Shown: piece after piece, positions 10,753 to 20,577 of the stretch
How positions within the stretch are numbered: position 1 is the stretch's first letter
How the letters are laid out: each line of letters opens with the position of its first letter
Program-made: the position numbers and the translations under genes
The notes under the pieces: model-generated
Told to the model about the DNA's origin: nothing
Seen by the model: only the letters and a program-made list of their open reading frames with translations
The model's database searches: none
Origin: Bordetella avium
GTDB taxonomy: Bacteria > Pseudomonadota > Gammaproteobacteria > Burkholderiales > Burkholderiaceae_B
DNA length: 64,000 bases
NCBI RefSeq assembly: GCF_034424645.1
Contig: NZ_CP139969.1
Coordinates: 806,001 to 870,000, forward strand
Direction of reading: 5' to 3'

Positions 10753-11496
10753 TCAGAAACTACGGCTGACGCTCAGCACGGCGCCGCCGCGGCCCATGTC
10801 GCGGCCATGGCTGTTGGTGTAGACGGCGCGATTGGCATTGGTGTCCACATAGGCAAGCTGTGCGCTCCAGCCCTGGCCGAAATCCTTGGTCAGACCCAGC
10901 TTCCAGTCCCAGTAAGAGCCCTGGTCCAGATTGCGCACATACTGATAGCCGGCATGCGCGTTTACGGTCAGCCCCCAAAAGCCCAGAGGGACGTTTGCGC
11001 TCAGATCGAAGTACTGACTGTGCTGCGTACCGGCAAAGCCGAACAGATTGCTGAGGCTGTGCGAATACTTGAAAAACAACGGGCCATAGCCCAGGCCCGC
11101 ATAGAGCTCGGTCGTATTCGGGCGGGTGTAGCCAGAAGGGTAGTCACCGGGGTAGTAGTACTGCATGACACCGATGTCAAAGGGCATATCGGTGGTCAGC
11201 TCGCCTTTGTAGCCGCCATAGAAGTCCATTTCTATCGGGGCGCTGACCTGTGGGTTGCTATCGTTCAACCAGCTGATGCTGGAATTCCAGTTGCCGATGT
11301 ACAGGCCATTGGCGAGTTGATAGTCCACACCGCCCGAAACGGCGGGCCGGTTGTTGGTCTGCATAAGGCCGCGATAGCGGTATTGCGACGCCAGGCCAAT
11401 ATTGACGGAGAGGCTGTCTTGTTCCGGGGCGGCTGGCGAGGGCAGCGGCAGGGTCAACAGGGCAAGCGTGGCAAAACAAGCGAGGGCGCGCGGCAT
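10753..11496 (-). CDS. TorF family putative porin, outer membrane
   Basis: A 247-residue exported protein with a signal peptide (about 1-22, ending SPAAP). It has an amphipathic beta-barrel pattern and a C-terminal phenylalanine (SVSRSF), as expected for outer-membrane proteins. Phrases such as SQYRYRGLMQTNNRPAVSGGVDYQLANGLYIGNW are typical of the TorF/Gcw_chp porin family. It is followed by nothing on its strand, and the kdp genes lie upstream; co-regulation with kdp cannot be judged. Substrate unknown. Confidence 0.85.
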   Translation of the reverse strand: MPRALACFATLALLTLPLPSPAAPEQDSLSVNIGLASQYRYRGLMQTNNRPAVSGGVDYQLANGLYIGNWNSSISWLNDSNPQVSAPIEMDFYGGYKGELTTDMPFDIGVMQYYYPGDYPSGYTRPNTTELYAGLGYGPLFFKYSHSLSNLFGFAGTQHSQYFDLSANVPLGFWGLTVNAHAGYQYVRNLDQGSYWDWKLGLTKDFGQGWSAQLAYVDTNANRAVYTNSHGRDMGRGGAVLSVSRSF

Positions 11497-11609
11497 CGAT
11501 AATCTCCTGAGTGACGCGTTGTGGAATGCGACACTCTAGGAAAAGGCGCGTAAAGGCCGCGTATGAAATCAGCCCGCCGGCGCAAAGACCGTGCAAAAGA
11601 AGTGGCGGT

Positions 11610-12302
11610 TCAGCCCGCGTAGCGATAGCCGACGCCGACTTCGGTCAGCAGGTATTGAGGCTGCGCGGGGTCGGCCTCCAGCTTCTGGCGCAAATGCCCC
11701 ATATAAATACGCAGGTAGTGGCTGCTCTCGACGTGCGAAGGGCCCCAGACCTCGCGCAGCAGTTCGCGGTGCGTGACCACCTTGCCGCGCCGCGACAGCA
11801 GGGCGACGAGCAGACGATATTCCATCGGCGTCAGATGCACAGCTTGCCCGGCGCGGGTGACCAAGCGGCGGGCCAGATCGACGTGCACATCGCCGAATTG
11901 GGTGTCCGCCGCCTGCCCGGCGCCGCCGCGAGCATGGCGCCGCAACAGCACACGCAGCCGCGCCAGCAGCTCGCCCACGCCAAAGGGTTTGCTCAGATAA
12001 TCGTCGGCGCCGGCGTCCAGCGCGTTGATTTTGTCGCTCTCTTCGGTCCGCGCCGACAACACTAGCACCGGCACTTCAGTCCAGGCGCGCAGGTTGCGCA
12101 GCAGGGTCATGCCGTCTTCGTCAGGCAGGCCCAGGTCCAGCACGATGGCGTCGGGCTGGCGGGTGCCTGCCTCGATCAGGCCGCGTTGCACTGTTTCGGT
12201 CTCGAAGACGGCGCAGCCTTCGGATTCCAATGCTTGTCTGACGAAACGCCGGATATGCGGGTCGTCTTCAACGATCAGCACTGTGGGTTGATAGTCGAAC
12301 AT
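11610..12302 (-). CDS. kdpE: Response regulator KdpE, OmpR family
   Basis: A 230-residue DNA-binding response regulator for potassium uptake genes. The N-terminal receiver domain has the acidic pocket (VEDD), the phosphoryl-accepting Asp in VLDLGLPDEDG and the conserved Lys in DYLSKPFG. The C-terminal winged helix includes LTPMEYRLLVALLSRRGKVVTHRELL. It begins 5 bases after the kdpD stop, so the two form a sensor-regulator unit at the end of the kdp operon. Start chosen as MFDYQPTVLIVEDD. Confidence 0.96.
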   Translation of the reverse strand: MFDYQPTVLIVEDDPHIRRFVRQALESEGCAVFETETVQRGLIEAGTRQPDAIVLDLGLPDEDGMTLLRNLRAWTEVPVLVLSARTEESDKINALDAGADDYLSKPFGVGELLARLRVLLRRHARGGAGQAADTQFGDVHVDLARRLVTRAGQAVHLTPMEYRLLVALLSRRGKVVTHRELLREVWGPSHVESSHYLRIYMGHLRQKLEADPAQPQYLLTEVGVGYRYAG

Positions 12303-12307
12303 GGTTT

Positions 12308-15076
12308 TCAGGAAAGCTCGTGGTCGATGGTGGGCGGCTGGCCCAGTGGAAGCTCGAAGATGAAGCGCGCGCCCTGGCCGCCAGGTGCCGGTTCGACCCA
12401 GATACGGCCCTGATGGGCTTGAACAATGGCACGGCAAACCGACAGGCCTAGCCCGACGCCGGGCAGCGCGGACTCTCTTTCTCCGCGTGTGAATTTCTGA
12501 AATATCCTATCCTCGCTGCCGGGCGCCACGCCAGGGCCCTGATCGCTCACGCTCACTTGCAGCGCGTCATCGCTGACGCGCCCTTCGAGCGTGATGGTTC
12601 CGCCTTCCGGGCTGTATTTCGCCGCGTTTTCCAGCAGATTGCAAAACACCCGTTCGATGAGCATGCCGTCGCATTCGACCAGCGGCAGCTCGGACAGCGG
12701 CAACACCCTTACCTGATGGCCCCGCAAGGTCTCGCGCATATTGGCCAGCGCGGCGCCGGCCAGCTCCTCGACGGACTGCCATTCGCGCTTGAGCGGTGTG
12801 CCTTGGCTTTGCAGGCGTGCCATATCCAAGAGATTGACCACCATCCGATGCATGCGTCGCGCTTGGTCGCGAATGGCGTTGGCCTGCTCCTGAACGGCGG
12901 CGTCGGTGGCGCTGCTGGCCAGGGTTTCGGTCATGCCGATCAGGCCGGTCAAGGGTGTGCGCAGATCATGCGAAACCGCAGCCAGCAGCGAGTTGCGCAG
13001 TTTTTCGGACTCGACATTGAGCAGGGCATGCTGCGCGACTTCTACATAGTGCAGGCGTTCTAGGCCGATGGCGATCAGGGTGGCGTAGGCCTGCACTTGA
13101 CGCCACGACGCCGGTGCGCTGGCGATCGGATGCGAGGTTTGCAGCACCAGCACGCCGCGCACGCGCATGGGGGCGGCCAGCGGCACGTACAGCAAGGGGC
13201 TGTTAGACAGCGTGGCGGTGCCCGCGCCCGCGGCCTGCCCGTGATCCTGCACCCACTGCGCTAATGAGGGTTCGGGCGCAGCCATTGAGGGAGGCGGTGT
13301 TGCCGCCAGTTGCAGACGATCGTCCATGCCGAGAATATAAAGCGCGCTATCGGCGTCGAAGGCAGCCTTTAAAAACGTGTCGGCAGCCTGCACGATCTGT
13401 TCGGGTAAGAGGGCGGATGAGAGTTCGCGTGCGAATTCGTACAGAGCGCGGGCGTCAGCCTCGCGTTTGACCGATGTTTCGGCCTGTGCGTGCAGGCCGG
13501 CGGTAAGCTGGCCGATCAACAGGCCTACACCGAGCAGTACGGCGAAGGTCAGCAGATATTGCACGTCCGAAACGGCGAAAGAAGAAATCGGCTGAACGAA
13601 GAAGTAGTCAAACAGCCCGACGCTGATCACTGACGCCAGCGCTGCCGGCCCGCGCCCGTGGCGCAAGGCTACGCCGACGACGGCCAGCAGGTAGAACATC
13701 ACGATATTGGTCTGGTGCAGCAAAGGGAAGGCCAGCTTTGACACAGCGGTGGCGAACAGGCAATAGGCCAGCGCCCAGCCATAGTCGGGCCAGCGGCGCG
13801 GCGCGGGCGTGGCGGCCTGTCTTGAGCCGGAGGCGGTCAGCGGATCGTGTTGCACTGGCGCTACCGGTGCGTGGGCGGGAGCGGCTACGCGCAGAATGTC
13901 GATATCAGGACAGGCACGGGCAAGCTCATCGGCGAAGCTGTGCCGCTGCCACAGCCAGCCGGGCGCGAGCAGGCGGTCCAGCTGGGGGGCGAGCCTGCGT
14001 CTTGCCTGCCCGCGACCCACCACCATCTTGGTGACGTTGTGCCGGCGGGCGTAGCGGGCTGCCGCTTCCACCCTGTCGGCGCCCGCCAGAATTTCGGCGT
14101 GCGCGCCAAGCGTCTCAGCCAGCGCCAGGGCCTGCTCCAGGCCGCCGTGCGGCTGTCCAGGACGTATGTTCAGGCCTTCGATGGTGATGACGTGCCACTC
14201 GCAGTCCAGTTGTTGCGCCAGACGGTGTGCATTGCGCACGACATGCGCGGCGTCGGCATCCGGGCCGATGCAGGCTGCTACGGTTTCCCGTGTGCGCCAC
14301 ACTGGCTGGATGGCGGCATCGCGGCGGTAAGCTTGAACGTCGTCGTCGACATGATCCGCCGTTCGCCGCAGAGCCAGTTCGCGCAGCGCGATGAGGTTGC
14401 CCTTGCGGAAAAAATGATGGGTGGCATGACGCGCCTGGTCCGGCACATAGACCTTGCCGTCCTTGAGGCGGCGCAGCAGCTCATCGGCCGACAGATCGAC
14501 CAGTATGATTTCGTCGGCCTGATCGAAAATATCGTCGGGCACGGTCTCCCAGACGCGCACGCCGGTGATGCCGCCCACGGCCTCGTTCAGGCTGTCGAGG
14601 TGCTGGACATTCAGCGTGGTCCAGACATCGATGCCGGCATGCAGCAAGTCTTGCACATCCTGCCAGCGTTTGGCGTGGCGAGAGCCTGGCGCATTGCTAT
14701 GCGCCAGTTCATCGAGCAAAAGGAGCGCGGGGCGGCGTTGCAGGGCGCCTTCCAGATCGAATTCGCGCAGCACATGTCCGCGATAGGCCAGCGTTTTGGG
14801 GGGCAGCAGCGGCAGGCCATCCAAGAGTTGCTGTGTTTCCTTGCGGCCGTGGGTTTCGATGACCCCGGCCAGCACCTGAACGCCTTGCGCGATCTGAGCG
14901 CGGGCGCCGGCCAGCATGGCGTAGGTCTTGCCCACGCCTGCCGAGGCGCCGAAGTAAATGCGCAGGCGGCCCCGGCGTGCGGCTGCTGCGGCCTGGTCTA
15001 GCGTATGCAGCAGAAGGTCGGGGTCGGGGCGGTTGGCGCCAGGGACGGTCATGGAGGCCGGGAAAGAGTGCGGCAC
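12308..15076 (-). CDS. kdpD: Sensor histidine kinase KdpD
   Basis: A turgor/potassium sensor of about 922 residues in the inner membrane. In order it has the KdpD N-terminal domain with a P-loop (GASAGVGKT), a Usp-like region, and four membrane helices (WALAYCLFATAVS to LLIGQLTAG). A GAF-like region, the phosphorylated His in SHDLRTPLTGLIG and the ATP-binding boxes (ENAAKYSP, DQGPGVAPG, GVGLGLSV) follow. The start is uncertain: GTG at 15076, 15 bases after kdpC with a weak SD, or ATG at 15052. With KdpE it regulates kdpFABC. Confidence 0.96.
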   Translation of the reverse strand: MPHSFPASMTVPGANRPDPDLLLHTLDQAAAAARRGRLRIYFGASAGVGKTYAMLAGARAQIAQGVQVLAGVIETHGRKETQQLLDGLPLLPPKTLAYRGHVLREFDLEGALQRRPALLLLDELAHSNAPGSRHAKRWQDVQDLLHAGIDVWTTLNVQHLDSLNEAVGGITGVRVWETVPDDIFDQADEIILVDLSADELLRRLKDGKVYVPDQARHATHHFFRKGNLIALRELALRRTADHVDDDVQAYRRDAAIQPVWRTRETVAACIGPDADAAHVVRNAHRLAQQLDCEWHVITIEGLNIRPGQPHGGLEQALALAETLGAHAEILAGADRVEAAARYARRHNVTKMVVGRGQARRRLAPQLDRLLAPGWLWQRHSFADELARACPDIDILRVAAPAHAPVAPVQHDPLTASGSRQAATPAPRRWPDYGWALAYCLFATAVSKLAFPLLHQTNIVMFYLLAVVGVALRHGRGPAALASVISVGLFDYFFVQPISSFAVSDVQYLLTFAVLLGVGLLIGQLTAGLHAQAETSVKREADARALYEFARELSSALLPEQIVQAADTFLKAAFDADSALYILGMDDRLQLAATPPPSMAAPEPSLAQWVQDHGQAAGAGTATLSNSPLLYVPLAAPMRVRGVLVLQTSHPIASAPASWRQVQAYATLIAIGLERLHYVEVAQHALLNVESEKLRNSLLAAVSHDLRTPLTGLIGMTETLASSATDAAVQEQANAIRDQARRMHRMVVNLLDMARLQSQGTPLKREWQSVEELAGAALANMRETLRGHQVRVLPLSELPLVECDGMLIERVFCNLLENAAKYSPEGGTITLEGRVSDDALQVSVSDQGPGVAPGSEDRIFQKFTRGERESALPGVGLGLSVCRAIVQAHQGRIWVEPAPGGQGARFIFELPLGQPPTIDHELS

Positions 15077-15091
15077 GAGGCGATACGCCTA

Positions 15092-15676
15092 CTATACGCC
15101 GTCGTCCAGCGCCAAATTCAGCGCCAGTACATTGACCACGGGCTGGCCCAGAATGGCTAGCCCTGGCTGTTCGATGTGACGGTCGATCAGAGCTTGTACC
15201 CGCTCCAGGGGCAGGCCGCGTTCGCGTGCGACGCGGGCCGCCTGGTAGCGTGCGGCCTCGGGGCTGATGTGGGGGTCCAGTCCGCTGCCTGAGGCCGTGA
15301 GCAGATCTACTGGAATCGGCGCCTTATTGTCCGGGTCTGCCTGATGCAGGGCCTGGGCGCGGGCGCGCGCCGCCTCGGCCAGCGCCGGGTTGGTCGGGCC
15401 CAGGTTGGAGCCGCCGCTGGACACCCCGTTGTAGGCCATCGGGGCGGTGGCCGACGGACGGCCCCAGAAATAGCGCGGCTCGCTGAAGTGCTGGCCTATC
15501 AGTTGCGAGCCCACGATTTTGCCGTTGCGTTCGATCAGGGAGCCTGCGGCCTGTGAGGGGAAGAGCAGCTGCGCCAGCCCCGTGGTGACAAAGGGATAGA
15601 GCAGGCCCGTGATCAGGGATAAGGCGATGAACAGCATGAGCGCCGGACGAACAAGGGGGATAGTCTTGGTTTGCAT
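15092..15676 (-). CDS. kdpC: Potassium-transporting ATPase subunit KdpC
   Basis: A 194-residue subunit with one N-terminal membrane helix (LMLFIALSLITGLLYPFVTTG) and a periplasmic domain with the family motifs YFWGRPSAT, SSGGSNLGPTNP and the DLLTASGSGLDPHISPEAA segment. It stabilises the KdpA-KdpB complex and raises affinity for ATP and potassium. It lies 18 bases downstream of kdpB. Length is normal for the family. Confidence 0.97.
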   Translation of the reverse strand: MQTKTIPLVRPALMLFIALSLITGLLYPFVTTGLAQLLFPSQAAGSLIERNGKIVGSQLIGQHFSEPRYFWGRPSATAPMAYNGVSSGGSNLGPTNPALAEAARARAQALHQADPDNKAPIPVDLLTASGSGLDPHISPEAARYQAARVARERGLPLERVQALIDRHIEQPGLAILGQPVVNVLALNLALDDGV

Positions 15677-15694
15677 AACAGTCTCCGATGAGGC

Positions 15695-17830
15695 TCAGAC
15701 CCAGCCGAGCGCGGCCAGCACCATGTCGATGAGCTTGATGCCGGCGAAAGGCACGATCAGCCCGCCCAGTCCGTAGATAAGCAGGTTGCGGCGCAGCAGT
15801 GTGGCCGCGCCCAGAGGGCGATAGCGCACGCCGCGCAGGGCCAGCGGAATCAGCAGCACGATGATGAGTGCATTGAAAATCACTGCGGACATAATGGCCG
15901 AGGCGGGCGTCGTGAGCGCCATCAAATTGAGCAGACCCAACTGCGGATAGACGCTGGTGAAGGCCGCCGGAATAATCGCGAAGTACTTGGCCACGTCGTT
16001 GGACATACTGAACGTGGTGAGGGCGCCGCGCGTCATCAGCATCTGTTTGCCGATTTCCACGATCTCGATCAGTTTGGTGGGGTTGGAGTCCAGGTCCACC
16101 ATATTGCCCGCCTCTTTGGCGGCTTGGGTGCCCGAGTTCATGGCGACGGCGACGTCGGCTTGGGCCAGGGCGGGCGCATCGTTTGTGCCGTCGCCGGTCA
16201 TGGCCACCAGCCGGCCCTCGGCCTGATAGGCGCGGATCAGCTTGAGTTTGGCCTCAGGCGTGGCTTCGGCCAGATAGTCATCGACGCCGGCCTCGGCCGC
16301 GATGGAGGCCGCCGTCAATTTGTTGTCGCCCGTGATCATCACGGTTTTAATGTCCATGCGGCGCAGTTCGGCAAAGCGCGGCTGGATTTCCGGTTTGACG
16401 ATGTCTTTCAGCTCGATGGCGCCCAGTGCGCGTCCATTCTCGGCCACGACCAGCGGGGTGCTGCCCCGGCGAGCGATGTCATCGGCGGCGCGCGCGATGG
16501 CGCTTGGCAAATCCGAGCCCTGTTCCCGCAGCCAGGCGGCGATAGCGCTTACTGCGCCCTTGCGGACCTGGCGGCCATCGCTCAGATCAACACCGCTCAT
16601 GCGGGTTTGCGCCGTAAACGGTACGAATACGGCGCTATCCAGGTTGGCGGCGCGTATGCCGAACAGGCGTTCGGCCAGCATGACGATGCTGCGGCCTTCT
16701 GGTGTTTCATCGGCCTCCGAGGCCCAGCGGGCGGCCTGAGCCAGGTCGCGCTCTGCCACGCCCGGTGCGGCGTTGAAAGCCGATGCCTGACGGTTGCCGA
16801 AGGTGATGGTGCCAGTCTTGTCGAGCAGCAGCACGTCCACGTCGCCGGCCGCTTCCACCGCGCGCCCCGAGGTGGCGATCACATTGGCTTGCATCATGCG
16901 GCTCATGCCCGCCACACCGATGGCTGACAGCAGGCCGCCGATCGTGGTCGGAATCAGGCAGACCAGCAGGGCCACCAGCACGGTCACCGATACGGCGCTG
17001 CCTGAGCCGTTGGCGCTCACCGAGTAAACCGAGAAGGGCAACAGCGTCACCACGACCAGCAGGAACACCAGCGTCAGCCCGACCAGCAGAATGGTCAGGG
17101 CCAGCTCGTTAGGGGTCTTCTGGCGCTTGGCGCCTTCGACCATCGAGATCATGCGGTCCAGAAAGCTCTCGCCCGGATTGGCGGCGATGCGGACCACGAT
17201 CCAATCAGACAGCACGCGAGTGCCGCCTGTGACGGAGCAGAAGTCGCCGCCCGATTCACGGATGACAGGCGCCGATTCGCCGGTGATGGCGCTTTCGTCT
17301 ACCGAGGCAATGCCGGCGATAACCTGGCCGTCGCCGGGCACGGTGTCGCCCGGCAGGATGAGCACCACGTCGCCACGGCGCAAATCGCCGGACGGACGCA
17401 TCGTAGCGGTCTCGCGCCAGGCCTGCACATCGGGGTGACGGGCATCGTCGTCGCGCCAGTTGCGCAAGGCGCGTGCTTCAATGGTGGTGCGCAGGCCGCG
17501 CAGCGTGGCGGCCTGCTGCTTGCCCCGACCCTCGGCCAGCGCTTCGGCGAAGTTGGCGAACAGCACGGTAAACCACAGCCAAGAGGCCACCGCGAAGATG
17601 AAGCCCGCTGGCGCGTCAGCGTGTCCCGCCAGCGCCAACACCCACAGGGCGGTGCACAGAATGCTGCCCACGTAGACCACGAACATCACGGGGTTGCGCC
17701 ATTGCGCAGTGGGCGAGAGTTTGCGCAGGCAGTCCAGCAAGGCGGTCTGGACGAGCTTGCGAGACCAGAGGCTATCGCGCGTCAGCGCGCTCGCACTATG
17801 TCCGCTGGCCAAGTCAGTTGATTTTTGCAT
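15695..17830 (-). CDS. kdpB: Potassium-transporting P-type ATPase subunit KdpB
   Basis: The 711-residue catalytic P-type ATPase subunit that powers high-affinity potassium import. Visible motifs are TGES at residues 184-187, the phosphorylated Asp337 in [18 protein letters not shown] and [10 protein letters not shown], with membrane helices on both sides. The start at 17830 ([10 protein letters not shown]) is supported because the upstream extension reads through kdpA. There is a 19-base gap from kdpA. Confidence 0.98.
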   Translation of the reverse strand: MQKSTDLASGHSASALTRDSLWSRKLVQTALLDCLRKLSPTAQWRNPVMFVVYVGSILCTALWVLALAGHADAPAGFIFAVASWLWFTVLFANFAEALAEGRGKQQAATLRGLRTTIEARALRNWRDDDARHPDVQAWRETATMRPSGDLRRGDVVLILPGDTVPGDGQVIAGIASVDESAITGESAPVIRESGGDFCSVTGGTRVLSDWIVVRIAANPGESFLDRMISMVEGAKRQKTPNELALTILLVGLTLVFLLVVVTLLPFSVYSVSANGSGSAVSVTVLVALLVCLIPTTIGGLLSAIGVAGMSRMMQANVIATSGRAVEAAGDVDVLLLDKTGTITFGNRQASAFNAAPGVAERDLAQAARWASEADETPEGRSIVMLAERLFGIRAANLDSAVFVPFTAQTRMSGVDLSDGRQVRKGAVSAIAAWLREQGSDLPSAIARAADDIARRGSTPLVVAENGRALGAIELKDIVKPEIQPRFAELRRMDIKTVMITGDNKLTAASIAAEAGVDDYLAEATPEAKLKLIRAYQAEGRLVAMTGDGTNDAPALAQADVAVAMNSGTQAAKEAGNMVDLDSNPTKLIEIVEIGKQMLMTRGALTTFSMSNDVAKYFAIIPAAFTSVYPQLGLLNLMALTTPASAIMSAVIFNALIIVLLIPLALRGVRYRPLGAATLLRRNLLIYGLGGLIVPFAGIKLIDMVLAALGWV

Positions 17831-17849
17831 GATGAACAGTCCAACGAAA

Positions 17850-19634
17850 TCAGGGGCGGGCTTGCAGGTGTTCAGCAACGGGGCCCAGCGCCAGGGCGGG
17901 AACGTAGGTGAGGGCACCCACCAGCAGCACCGTTCCAATCAACAGCACGATGAATAGCGGGCCGGTGGTTGGCATGCTGCCCGAGCTTTGCGCCAGGCGT
18001 CTTTTCCCTGCCAGGGAGCCGGCCAGGGCGAGAATCGCCACAATGACGAGAAAGCGGCCGAACCACATCGCCAGACCCAGCAAGCTGTTGTAGAAGGGGG
18101 TGTTGCTCGACAAACCGGCAAAGGCGCTACCGTTGTTGTTGGCGGCCGATGAGAGCGCGTACAGCACTTCAGAGAAGCCGTGTGCGCCAGGATTGAGCAT
18201 GCCGGCCAGGCCTTGCGGCACGCTGACGGCGAGCGCGGTACCCGCCAGCACCAAGAAGGGCGTGACGAGAATGGCGATCGACACCATTTTCATGTCGAAG
18301 GCTTCGATTTTCTTACCCAGATACTCAGGGGTGCGACCGATCATGAGGCCGGCGATAAACACGCCCAGCAAGGCAAAAGCCAGCATGCCGTACAGACCCG
18401 AACCCACGCCGCCGAACACTACCTCTCCTAACTGCATGAGAAGCATGGGTCCCAGCCCGCCCATCGCCGACAGCGAGTCGTGCATGGTGTTGACCGCGCC
18501 GCAGGACGCTGCTGTGGTGACGACCGCGAACAGGGCCGAGGCGGCGACGCCGAAGCGGCTTTCCTTGCCTTCCATATTGCCCAGCAAGCCATCCGCCGAT
18601 AGGTGGCTAAGCGCTGGCGTCAGGGCTTGCTCGGCGTTTTGCGTCAGCCAGGCCAGGCTGACGAACAATAAGGTCATGGCGGCCAGTATGGCCACGCCCT
18701 GGCGCCGGTCGCCGACCATCTCGCCAAAGGTAAAGCACAGGGCGGCCGGGATGATCAGGATGGCCAGCATTTCCAGCAGGTTCGACAGGCCTGTCGGGTT
18801 TTCGTAGGGGTGGGCCGAGTTGGCGTTGAAAAAGCCGCCGCCATTGATGCCCAGGAGCTTGATCGCCTCTTGCGAGGCGGTCGGGCCCATGGCCAGTGTT
18901 TGCGTTTGTATGACAAGGGTTTCAGTAAGCGGCTTGCCGGCAGCATCCATCATGGGCTGCCCCGTGCTGTCCAGACGGGCTTGTTCGTAAGACTGTGCTT
19001 GCAGTGTGGTGACTTCCTGATAGGCCGCCGTGTTCTGGATCACGCCCTGGCTGACCAGGGCCAGCGCCAGGGCCAGCGCCAGCGGCAGCAGCACATAAAG
19101 CGTGGCGCGCGTCGCATCGACCCAGAAATTACCCACCGTGGCGCAGCCATGTCGGGCGAAGCCGCGGATCAGAGCGAACAGCACGGACATGCCGACGGCA
19201 GCCGACAGAAAGTTTTGCACCGTGAGCGCCAGCATCTGGGTCAGATAGCTCATGGTGGACTCGGGCGAGTAGCCCTGCCAGTTGGTGTTGCTGACGAAGC
19301 TGATGGCCGTGTTGAAGGCCGAGTCTGGAGACACCGCGCCCAGGCCAACAGGATTCAGCGGCAGAAAGCCTTGTAAGCGTTGCAAGGCGTAGACCGCGAT
19401 AAAGCCCAGTACGCTAAAAATCAGCACGGCCACGGCATATTGGCGCCAAGTCATTTCCGCTGCCGGATTGACACCGGACAGACGGTACATGAGGCGTTCC
19501 AGCCAGCGGCCCCAGGCGGTAGCCGCATAGTGCTCATCCTCCATGGCGCGACGGATGTAACGGCCCAAAAAAGGAGCCAGGATCAGGAGGATTGCCAGAT
19601 AAAAGACGAGCAGACCGAAGAATTGGCTATCCAT
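17850..19634 (-). CDS. kdpA: Potassium-transporting ATPase subunit KdpA
   Basis: A 594-residue multi-pass potassium channel-like subunit with about ten membrane helices. It carries selectivity-filter-like segments such as [36 protein letters not shown] and [13 protein letters not shown]. It binds and translocates potassium while KdpB hydrolyses ATP. The ATG at 19634 overlaps the kdpF stop by one base and has a good ribosome binding site (CGGAGAAA) inside kdpF, indicating translational coupling. Confidence 0.98.
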   Translation of the reverse strand: MDSQFFGLLVFYLAILLILAPFLGRYIRRAMEDEHYAATAWGRWLERLMYRLSGVNPAAEMTWRQYAVAVLIFSVLGFIAVYALQRLQGFLPLNPVGLGAVSPDSAFNTAISFVSNTNWQGYSPESTMSYLTQMLALTVQNFLSAAVGMSVLFALIRGFARHGCATVGNFWVDATRATLYVLLPLALALALALVSQGVIQNTAAYQEVTTLQAQSYEQARLDSTGQPMMDAAGKPLTETLVIQTQTLAMGPTASQEAIKLLGINGGGFFNANSAHPYENPTGLSNLLEMLAILIIPAALCFTFGEMVGDRRQGVAILAAMTLLFVSLAWLTQNAEQALTPALSHLSADGLLGNMEGKESRFGVAASALFAVVTTAASCGAVNTMHDSLSAMGGLGPMLLMQLGEVVFGGVGSGLYGMLAFALLGVFIAGLMIGRTPEYLGKKIEAFDMKMVSIAILVTPFLVLAGTALAVSVPQGLAGMLNPGAHGFSEVLYALSSAANNNGSAFAGLSSNTPFYNSLLGLAMWFGRFLVIVAILALAGSLAGKRRLAQSSGSMPTTGPLFIVLLIGTVLLVGALTYVPALALGPVAEHLQARP

Positions 19635-19723
19635 CAGAATTTCTCCGGTTTGAATAGTGCGATCAGCAGATAAACGCACAGCAGGGCCGCCACGCCGCCA
19701 CTGATCAGGTAAAGCCAGTTCAT
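19634..19723 (-). CDS. kdpF: Potassium-transporting ATPase subunit KdpF
   Basis: A 29-residue single-helix membrane peptide. The translation begins [20 protein letters not shown] and ends FKPEKF, an unmistakable KdpF. It stabilises the KdpABC complex. Its ATG overlaps the stop of a preceding 32-codon ORF (ATGA) and its stop overlaps the kdpA start, so three genes in a row are translationally coupled. Confidence 0.95.
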   Translation of the reverse strand: MNWLYLISGGVAALLCVYLLIALFKPEKF

Positions 19724-19818
19724 GAGCGCTCTCCCTTGTTGAGCGCGGCGCAGAAAAGGATCAGCCCCCAGGTCAGGACCGCGAACAGACCCAGCGAGAC
19801 GAGATAAAAGAAATCCAC
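19720..19818 (-). CDS. Small membrane protein preceding kdpF
   Basis: A 32-residue ORF from a GTG at 19818 with GGGAG upstream. It encodes essentially a single membrane helix ([20 protein letters not shown]...) with a short polar tail, KGERS. It overlaps kdpF by four bases (ATGA), so it is the first cistron of the kdp operon. A longer frame upstream would run through the promoter box and is unlikely. It may be an extra small subunit or a translational lead-in for kdpF; I do not know an experimentally described counterpart. Confidence 0.75.
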   Translation of the reverse strand: MDFFYLVSLGLFAVLTWGLILFCAALNKGERS

Positions 19819-19914
19819 TTTCGTACTCCCGGCGCGCGAACGCGCCCGAATTGACCCCGGTCGGGGTATGGCCGGCAGGTTACGAAAGGAGGGGTAAAAA
19901 CGGGATAAAGCTTT

Positions 19915-19944
19915 GGGGCGGGGGTGTAAACGCGGTGTAAAAAT
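19915..19944 (-). promoter_or_regulatory. Probable KdpE binding site upstream of the kdp operon
   Basis: Read on the minus strand, two copies of TTTACAC lie 11 bases apart (one helical turn), the second followed by a C-rich run (CCCCGCCCC). This closely resembles the E. coli KdpE site as I remember it, with its T-rich block followed by TTTACACCCCGCCC. It sits about 95-125 bases upstream of the first small ORF of the operon. Confidence 0.7.
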
Positions 19945-20331
19945 GCCCCCCAATGCTGCGCAGGCCTGGGGCGTGCATCAGGGTGGGGCATGGCAGCAGT
20001 TCGGGCTTGCGGGGACGGGCCTAGGGGAGGCAGAGGGGGGGAAAGGTGGGAAATTCAGCGCTTTGTCATGATATGCACTGGTTTGGTGCGCGTTATATCG
20101 AAATAAATGCGCTGTCTTAGGGCATTCCCCTAGTGTGACAAGCCCGTATCTGGTGCAGAATTCCGTCCCATGCAGGTGAGGAGACATGCCCTGCATGGGC
20201 AACATAAACCGGCGGCACCGGTAAAAAAATAAAGCAGTACCAAAAATAAAAAGTAAATGCGCGACGGCTGGCACCTTGGTGCTGGCCGTTGTCGCTTAAA
20301 GACGCGCGCCTGCGCCACCAGGACGAACACG
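19945..20331. other. Divergent intergenic region between kdp and the symporter pair
   Basis: About 390 bases without a convincing gene. It is locally AT-rich around 20080-20110 and 20220-20258, where promoters for the rightward symporter genes are likely. An imperfect hairpin at 20260-20298 (GCGAC...GTCGC arms around a TGGCAC/GTGCTGG core) lies just before the DUF4212 gene and could be part of its leader. Confidence 0.45.
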
Positions 20332-20577
20332 ATGCCACAGACTCCCAAGCCTTATTGGCGCCGCAATCTGCGGTGGATCAGCCTGTTGTTGGCTATTTGG
20401 GTGGCATTGACCTTCGTTCCCGCCTATTTCGCGCGCGAGCTGAACTTTGATTTTCTTGGGTGGCCCTTCGCCTTTTGGATGGCAGCGCATGGCGCGCCCG
20501 TGGCTTATCTGGTCATCATCGTCGTCTATGCTGTCGTCATGAACCGCGCCGATGCGCGCGCCCGCCGGAAGCCCTGA
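20332..20577 (+). CDS. DUF4212 family protein, small subunit of a sodium/solute symporter
   Basis: An 81-residue protein with two membrane helices (LRWISLLLAIWVALTFVPAYFA and VAYLVIIVVYAVVMN) and the WPFAFWMAAHG motif typical of the DUF4212 family. Members are encoded directly before a large sodium/solute symporter. Its stop codon overlaps the start of the symporter gene (TGATG), so the two are translationally coupled and probably act together. The start at 20332 has CCAGGA upstream. Confidence 0.88.
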   Translation: MPQTPKPYWRRNLRWISLLLAIWVALTFVPAYFARELNFDFLGWPFAFWMAAHGAPVAYLVIIVVYAVVMNRADARARRKP

